This document shows positions 6,488 to 13,061 of a DNA stretch of 13,061 bases, piece by piece. The translations under genes and the position numbers were made by a program. The notes under the pieces were generated by a model, which saw only the letters and a program-made list of their open reading frames with translations, was not told where the DNA came from and searched no databases. Where the stretch lies: contig MABB01000112.1 of assembly GCA_002162915.1 (NCBI GenBank), positions 1-13,061 on the forward strand. Direction: 5' to 3'. Every line of letters starts with the position of its first letter. Positions within the stretch are counted from its first letter, which is position 1. The DNA is from Rhodospirillales bacterium 47_12_T64. GTDB lineage: Bacteria > Pseudomonadota > Alphaproteobacteria > Kiloniellales > Kiloniellaceae.

Positions 6488-8388
6488 TAGTACGGAGACG
6501 TGCCATAAGGGTTGATAACCTGTTCAATGGAGGACTGGTTAATCTCTACACCAAAATCTTCTCTAAGCGCAGAAAGATACTGGGCGAAAATATCGCTTTT
6601 ATATGAACCTTCGACAGAACTTTTCATGGCATCGACTTGCTCTGATTGATTGCTCAAATCTGGTTGCTCAATGCCACTTAATGTAACAATGAGGTATCCA
6701 CCATCGGCTTGGCCTGTCAGAACATCACCTTTTTTGGCTTTGTATATGTCTCTGACAAGAGCAGGTGCGAGCGCTTCACCAACGTTTGAGGAAAAACGAT
6801 TGATCTCAACGCCAAACTGGATGAGCTCAGCCGCTTCATCCGTTACTGCTTGAAGCGCTGTTCCGTTACGAGACTCGTCGGCCAGTTTTTCTGCGATAGC
6901 TTTTGCTTCTTTGTTCCGACGGCTTTCAAACCAGGCCTGTGTGAGCTCTGATTTGATTTCCTGAAGCGGACGAGGAGCTGCAGGGGTAATGGAATTTACC
7001 TTGAGGATGAAATAACCACCGTCATCAAGTTCGGTAAGAAGACTGTCGTCGTCTGTACCTGTTTGTCCAAGAATTTCCTGAAATTTATTGTTTTCGGCCA
7101 AGCCAATGAGGGGGAAGCCGTCGCGGTCACGGCCTTCCGCGTCAATAGATTCGTAGTTTGATATAACCTGACCAAGTTTGGTCGCAGCTTCATCAAGGTT
7201 TGCACCTGACGCAATCTCGTCATCCAGCTGATTTGCAAGCGAGATCAATTCGTCAGTGGCAACACGCAGAGCGGCATCTTTGGTGACTTGTTCACGTACA
7301 TCTTCGAAGACAGCTTCTCTTGCAGGTGAAATTTCCAGAACTGAGATCACATGCCAACCAAGAGGCGATTGAATGGGTGCTGTAATACCTGTGGTCTCAA
7401 GGGCAAAAACTCCTTCTGCCAATTCAGGTAAGAGATCAGCTTTTTCCATCACGCCAAGGTCGATCCCTTCGGAGCCGGTTAGCTCTTTGGCAACCGCATT
7501 GAAATCTGCACCGCCTAAAATCTTGTCCTGAGCTTCTTTTGCCTGTGCCTCGTCTGTGAGGAGTATTTGAACCAAGTTGCGACGGTCAGGAAGAGAGAGG
7601 TTTTCTTTTTGCGCAAGAAACTCTTCCTCGATTTGTTCTTCTGTAAGAGTAACCGTTTTGGCAACTTCTTTTGGATCCAGGTGGAGATAACTTACGGCTT
7701 TGAACTCAGGGGCCAGATAGTTTTGTTTTTCATCTTCATAGTAAGTACCAAGCTCTGCGTCGGATGGAGCTGACATACCGTCAAAGCGAGAATAGGGGAT
7801 CTCAATATAATCAACCAGACGTTTTTCGGTGGTGTAGCTATAGAGTTGTTCGGCTAATTTTTGTGGTACGGGAATGGCTTTGGTAATGGCGTCGTTTATT
7901 TGCTGTCGCTCAATATCCTTAGCCAGGTCCGTCAGGAATGTACTTTCAGATATGCCAGCTTGATAGAGCGTATTTTGAAAACGATTGGCATCAAAGTCGC
8001 CGAGCTCATTCTTGAAGGCCGGAATTTTTAAGATTTCCTGCTTTAATTGTGCCTCGGAAACGGTCATTCCCATTTCATTGGATTGAAGTGTAAACAATGC
8101 CTGGCTAACTAAACGTGATATTACCCGGTTGGTAAGCCCCAGCTGTTGTGCTTCCTGAAAATCAATAGAGCGTCCCAACTGTTGAGATATTGCGCTGGTT
8201 TCACGAGAAAGACTATTGGAAAAGTCAGTTTGGGTGACTTCTATTTCTCCAACTTTGGCGACGACCTGATTTGACCCCAGATTCAAAAATATGTCCTGGA
8301 TTCCCCAAGCGGCAAAGCTCAGGATCAATAGAGAGAAAAGAGCGATAACAACAATACGCTTAAAAAGGCCTGGTTTTTTATGAGCCAT
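6487..8388 (-). CDS. ppiD: PpiD-like periplasmic folding factor (SurA N-terminal and parvulin domains)
   Basis: PpiD-type proteins are anchored in the inner membrane near the Sec translocon and help newly exported proteins fold. After a short basic N-terminus (MAHKKPGLFKR) one membrane helix covers about residues 12-30, and the rest is periplasmic. A SurA-like chaperone region follows (about 35-180). A parvulin domain spans about 264-355, ending in GWHV (His346). The position that carries the first parvulin active-site His has Gln274 instead (NLVQILL), as also seen in enteric PpiD, so isomerase activity may be weak or absent and the protein mainly a chaperone. A long C-terminal half (about 360-633) completes the fold. 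Length is close to the 620-630 typical of PpiD. It is the first gene of a two-gene operon with trpE and is divergent from tpiA-secG. Ribosome site GGGTAAG precedes the ATG at a short distance. Confidence 0.9.
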   Translation of the reverse strand: MAHKKPGLFKRIVVIALFSLLILSFAAWGIQDIFLNLGSNQVVAKVGEIEVTQTDFSNSLSRETSAISQQLGRSIDFQEAQQLGLTNRVISRLVSQALFTLQSNEMGMTVSEAQLKQEILKIPAFKNELGDFDANRFQNTLYQAGISESTFLTDLAKDIERQQINDAITKAIPVPQKLAEQLYSYTTEKRLVDYIEIPYSRFDGMSAPSDAELGTYYEDEKQNYLAPEFKAVSYLHLDPKEVAKTVTLTEEQIEEEFLAQKENLSLPDRRNLVQILLTDEAQAKEAQDKILGGADFNAVAKELTGSEGIDLGVMEKADLLPELAEGVFALETTGITAPIQSPLGWHVISVLEISPAREAVFEDVREQVTKDAALRVATDELISLANQLDDEIASGANLDEAATKLGQVISNYESIDAEGRDRDGFPLIGLAENNKFQEILGQTGTDDDSLLTELDDGGYFILKVNSITPAAPRPLQEIKSELTQAWFESRRNKEAKAIAEKLADESRNGTALQAVTDEAAELIQFGVEINRFSSNVGEALAPALVRDIYKAKKGDVLTGQADGGYLIVTLSGIEQPDLSNQSEQVDAMKSSVEGSYKSDIFAQYLSALREDFGVEINQSSIEQVINPYGTSPY

Positions 8389-8442
8389 AACTTACCCGTG
8401 AGAATTCTACAGAAAGATTGAATAATATATAATCGTGCGGGC

Positions 8443-8471
8443 ATATTAAGGATGGAGCTATCTTGGGGCAA
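8443..8471 (-). promoter_or_regulatory. Sigma-70-like promoter for ppiD-trpE
   Basis: On the minus strand, TTGCCC (8471-8466) and TAATAT (8448-8443) are separated by exactly 17 bases. This predicts a start near 8436 and a leader of about 48 bases before the ppiD ATG. It is the best housekeeping promoter match on this strand in the intergenic region, and would also drive trpE. Confidence 0.5.
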
Positions 8472-8566
8472 CAGCGTTTTTAAAGATAATCCCTTCAGCA
8501 CGATACTTGAGATCCCTTTCGATAAAATACTGAACCTCAAATATGGATGGATTTGCCTCTTCGGTC

Positions 8567-8595
8567 TTGGTTTGTTCGAAGCTAGACTGTATAGG
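8567..8595 (+). promoter_or_regulatory. Candidate promoter for tpiA
   Basis: TTGGTT (8567-8572) and TATAGG (8590-8595) are 17 bases apart, predicting a transcript start near 8602 and a leader of about 37 bases. The match is moderate (each box 4 of 6 at most), but the position and spacing suit a divergent tpiA promoter. Confidence 0.4.
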
Positions 8596-8624
8596 TATGC
8601 CGATATTTCACGCATATATCTCAC

Positions 8625-8630
8625 AGGGAG
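8625..8630 (+). promoter_or_regulatory. Ribosome binding site that fixes the tpiA start
   Basis: AGGGAG lies 8 bases before the ATG at 8639. The reading frame is open further upstream to an ATG at 8543, but only the 8639 start has this site and gives the normal TIM N-terminus, so 8639 is chosen. Confidence 0.8.
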
Positions 8631-8638
8631 AATCGACT

Positions 8639-9385
8639 ATGGTGCGTAAACTCATTGCCGGTAACTGGAAAATGAATGGTTCAGTTTCCTTTGCTTCAGA
8701 GTTGGTAAGTGGACTGTTATCAAAAATTGAGCAGGAAGACGCCTCTGCTGATTTTGTCGTTTGCCCACCAGCAGCTTTACTCGGATCTGTTCTTGCCCAA
8801 ACGAAAAATACGAAACTGGCGGTTGGTGGTCAAGATTGCCACGCCAACGTATCTGGCGCTCATACAGGTGACACATCAGCTGAGTTGTTGAATGATCTTG
8901 GCTGTGGGTATGTTTTGACAGGTCATTCGGAGCGAAGGACTGATCACGGAGAGACCAATGCAGATGTTAAGGCCAAGAGTGCTGCTGCGTTGGAAGCTGG
9001 TTTGACTCCGATCATCTGTATCGGAGAAACCGAAGAAGAACGTGTTTCCGGCAATACTCTCAAAGTAATCGAAGAGCAGGTTAAAGATTCTTTGCCCGAA
9101 AATACTGATCCTGATCGTATTGTTCTGGCCTATGAGCCCGTTTGGGCAATTGGCACAGGAAAAACGGCTACTCCGGATGATGTTGCCGAGGTTCATAACT
9201 TTATTCGAGATTTACTTGTAACTCGATTTGGTGATGAAGCCGCTCAAAAAATTAACATCCTTTATGGTGGGTCAGTCAAACCGTCTAACGCGGCGGAATT
9301 GCTCGCGGTTTCGAATGTTGATGGCGCTCTGGTTGGTGGTGCAAGTTTAAAAGTTGAAGATTTTTGGGCTATTGGTGTCAGATGA
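8639..9385 (+). CDS. tpiA: Triosephosphate isomerase
   Basis: TpiA interconverts dihydroxyacetone phosphate and glyceraldehyde 3-phosphate in central carbon metabolism, as a cytoplasmic dimer. The protein starts MVRKLIAGNWKMNGS, with the substrate-binding Asn9 and Lys11. The electrophile His96 lies in GYVLTGHSERR, and the catalytic base Glu166 in AYEPVWAIGTG, the start of the flexible loop 6. The phosphate-binding GGSVKPSN and LVGGASLK near the C-terminus are intact. At 248 residues the length is normal. An upstream in-frame extension to 8543 is rejected because of the strong ribosome site before 8639 and the family N-terminus. It is the first gene of the plus-strand housekeeping run, 150 bases before secG, and faces away from ppiD. 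No terminator is seen after it, so read-through into secG is likely. Confidence 0.97.
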   Translation: MVRKLIAGNWKMNGSVSFASELVSGLLSKIEQEDASADFVVCPPAALLGSVLAQTKNTKLAVGGQDCHANVSGAHTGDTSAELLNDLGCGYVLTGHSERRTDHGETNADVKAKSAAALEAGLTPIICIGETEEERVSGNTLKVIEEQVKDSLPENTDPDRIVLAYEPVWAIGTGKTATPDDVAEVHNFIRDLLVTRFGDEAAQKINILYGGSVKPSNAAELLAVSNVDGALVGGASLKVEDFWAIGVR

Positions 9386-9535
9386 CCCTAGCCATATCGA
9401 TTGGAAAAGGCTAAATAGCCTGTAAAGATCTTCATAGGCATGCAGATGTTTTGTATCTATTCGATGATACGAGGTCTTAATTTGTGTGTTGGTTTGGGAT
9501 GAAAAGTCCCGGAAAGTTTTGAGAGACTACTAACG

Positions 9536-9868
9536 ATGAACGAAGTTCTATTGGTCATTCATTTGTTGATTACCCTGTCGCTTATTGGCGTCGTCCTCGT
9601 TCAAAAGAGCGAAGGTGGCGGTCTTGGTATGGGCGGAAGTGGCGGCGGAGGTGGCGCTGGCGGTTTCGGTGGATTCCTGACGGGTCAGGGTACTGCAAAT
9701 CTTCTGACGCGGACAACAGCCATACTTGCTGCGGCATTTATCGCTTCAAGCCTTCTGTTGACCATACTTGCTGATACAGGTAGCACACGTTCTATTGCTG
9801 ATGATATTATCGCACCAGTGGCTCCAACCGAGAGTGAGCAACCCGTTGCTCCGCCGGTTTCAGAATAA
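9536..9868 (+). CDS. secG: Preprotein translocase subunit SecG
   Basis: SecG is the small third subunit of the SecYEG channel in the inner membrane and assists SecA-driven export. The 110-residue protein has two membrane helices (about residues 3-22 and 58-80) joined by a glycine-rich loop; VLVQKSEGGGLG right after helix 1 is the family hallmark. The loop here is very rich in Gly (about residues 27-46). A Pro/Val/Ala-rich acidic tail (about 95-110) follows the second helix, as is common in Alphaproteobacteria. A purine-rich GAGAGA about 9 bases upstream serves the ATG at 9536. Position between tpiA and pyrG matches the alphaproteobacterial gene order. A strong terminator lies 33 bases after its stop codon. 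Confidence 0.95.
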   Translation: MNEVLLVIHLLITLSLIGVVLVQKSEGGGLGMGGSGGGGGAGGFGGFLTGQGTANLLTRTTAILAAAFIASSLLLTILADTGSTRSIADDIIAPVAPTESEQPVAPPVSE

Positions 9869-9901
9869 GTTTCGGATTACATCCGATACGTACTATCATT
9901 G

Positions 9902-9930
9902 ACCGGGACCGTTAGGGTCCCGGTTTTGTT
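9902..9930 (+). terminator. Rho-independent terminator between secG and pyrG
   Basis: A perfect 9-base-pair stem, ACCGGGACC (9902-9910) with GGTCCCGGT (9916-9924), closes a GTTAG loop and is followed by TTTGTT. It should end transcription from tpiA-secG. The pyrG start is only 29 bases beyond the T-rich tail, with no convincing promoter between, so it may act as an attenuator or a partial terminator rather than a simple end. Confidence 0.85.
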
Positions 9931-9944
9931 GAAACTGCTTTTAA

Positions 9945-11588
<1,644 letters not shown>

Positions 11589-11631
11589 CTGAGTGGTGTA
11601 AATAACAGGGTAGAACAGAAAGACATAATTT

Positions 11632-12495
11632 ATGACAGTGCATGCAGGACTTCAATCACGTCATGTAAAGGTTGGTGGCGTTACCTTTGGAAATGATCTG
11701 CCATTTGTATTGATCGCAGGTCCTTGCCAGATGGAAAGCCGGGAACATGCGCTGGAAATGGCAGAAGCTTTAAGTACTGCCTGTCATAAACTTTCTCTTC
11801 CCCTGATTTACAAAAGCTCTTTCGATAAAGCCAATCGTACCAGTCTTAATGCTCAACGAGGTATTGGGCTGGACGATGCGCTTCCTATTTTTGAGGAAAT
11901 AAAAAGCAAGTTTGGTTGTCCGGTTCTCACGGACGTTCACTCTGCCGATCAGTGTGACGCTGTTGCTCAAGTCGTAGATATTTTGCAAATCCCAGCTTTC
12001 CTTTGTCGCCAAACAGATCTTTTGATTGCAGCAGCAAACACTGGCCGGGCGATTAATGTAAAAAAAGGTCAGTTCCTTGCCCCTTGGGATATGAAAAATG
12101 TATCGCAAAAAATCATCGATTCAGGTAATGATAATGTCATGGTGTGTGAGCGCGGAGCTTCTTTTGGATACAATACGCTTGTATCAGATATGCGCTCCCT
12201 TCCAATCATGGCTCTTCAAACGGGTTGCCCGGTAATATTTGATGCCACGCACTCAGTTGCTCAACCGGGAGGACAAGGTGCCAGTTCTGGCGGACAACGC
12301 GAGTTTGTACCTGTTCTCGCGCGTGCGGCAATCGCCACAGGTGTTGCAGGTGTATTTATGGAAACACATCAGGATCCTGATAAAGCCCCTTCAGACGGGC
12401 CGAATATGATCCCTGTGCAAGAGCTTCCAGAGCTTCTTTCGGTTCTGGTTGAATTTGATAAACTTGCAAAGGCACATCCGGTGTCTATTGCTTAA
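11632..12495 (+). CDS. kdsA: 3-deoxy-8-phosphooctulonate synthase (KDO-8-P synthase)
   Basis: KdsA condenses phosphoenolpyruvate and arabinose 5-phosphate to KDO-8-phosphate, the precursor of the inner-core sugar of lipopolysaccharide. Motifs in order are [10 protein letters not shown] (residues 27-36), [12 protein letters not shown] (60-71), [17 protein letters not shown] and [11 protein letters not shown]. The four metal ligands of the metal-dependent class are present: Cys32, His207, Glu244 and Asp255, with spacing nearly the same as in the Aquifex enzyme; metal-independent enzymes such as that of E. coli have Asn at the Cys position. So this should be a metallo-KdsA. At 287 residues the length is normal. 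It lies between pyrG and eno on the same strand with short gaps (43 and 61 bases), consistent with one operon. It marks a Gram-negative host that makes LPS. Confidence 0.96.
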   Translation: MTVHAGLQSRHVKVGGVTFGNDLPFVLIAGPCQMESREHALEMAEALSTACHKLSLPLIYKSSFDKANRTSLNAQRGIGLDDALPIFEEIKSKFGCPVLTDVHSADQCDAVAQVVDILQIPAFLCRQTDLLIAAANTGRAINVKKGQFLAPWDMKNVSQKIIDSGNDNVMVCERGASFGYNTLVSDMRSLPIMALQTGCPVIFDATHSVAQPGGQGASSGGQREFVPVLARAAIATGVAGVFMETHQDPDKAPSDGPNMIPVQELPELLSVLVEFDKLAKAHPVSIA

Positions 12496-12550
12496 TAATT
12501 ATACCGAGGCCTGCACCCTCTCTGTGCCTCAACTTTCTTGACGGAGATAG

Positions 12551-13061
<511 letters not shown>

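Noticed and set aside
8543..8638. In-frame N-terminal extension of tpiA starting at ATG 8543
   Set aside because: The extra 32 residues have no counterpart in triosephosphate isomerases, the candidate promoter lies inside the segment, and a good ribosome site AGGGAG precedes the ATG at 8639.
9386..9535. Possible tRNA, small RNA or riboswitch between tpiA and secG
   Set aside because: No cloverleaf or known riboswitch core is visible; only small hairpins such as GGGA-N7-TCCC (9496-9510) occur.
12506..12530. Hairpin GAGGC...GCCTC between kdsA and eno
   Set aside because: Five base pairs with a large loop and no T tract; it does not meet a terminator standard, and eno is probably read through.

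Overview
The window reads as chromosomal DNA from an alphaproteobacterium of moderate GC content. The main evidence is the gene run ppiD-trpE (minus strand) divergent from tpiA-secG-pyrG-kdsA-eno (plus strand), an order I know from alphaproteobacterial genomes. The HmrR/CueR-type copper regulator and the protein sequences fit this. KdsA points to a Gram-negative envelope with lipopolysaccharide. I cannot name a genus from sequence alone.

Layout. (1) 1-458, minus: 5' part of trpG, running off the left edge. (2) 459-665: divergent intergenic region with a CueR-type operator-promoter facing right. (3) 666-3593, plus: a two-gene copper efflux operon, a Cu(I) P-type ATPase (copA) followed after 3 nt by its MerR-family sensor (cueR). 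(4) 3702-4916, plus: a membrane-anchored divergent polysaccharide deacetylase (YibQ/DUF610 family). (5) 4970-8388, minus: trpE and upstream ppiD, overlapping by one base (TAATG), transcribed convergently with the deacetylase. (6) 8389-8638: divergent promoter region of ppiD and tpiA. (7) 8639-13061, plus: tpiA, secG, a strong rho-independent terminator, pyrG, kdsA and the 5' part of eno, which runs off the right edge. No stretch longer than 300 bases lacks a gene. The 150 bases between tpiA and secG hold nothing I can call beyond a purine-rich ribosome site for secG.

How the genes fit together. TrpE and TrpG form anthranilate synthase, the first step of tryptophan synthesis, yet they are split here by 4.5 kb of oppositely oriented copper and envelope genes. 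CueR senses monovalent copper and should activate the promoter in front of copA, so the operon controls itself. PpiD (periplasmic folding) and SecG (translocon) serve protein export. TpiA and Eno are glycolytic. PyrG makes CTP, and KdsA makes KDO-8-phosphate; CTP is the nucleotide used to activate KDO for lipid A/LPS.

Most of the window is housekeeping, and I do not see a clear previously undescribed system. The points most worth a second look are the terminator placed directly before pyrG with no visible promoter after it (possible attenuation), the copper/deacetylase block between trpE and trpG, the in-frame 12-bp repeats in copA, and the deacetylase homologue next to a copper operon.
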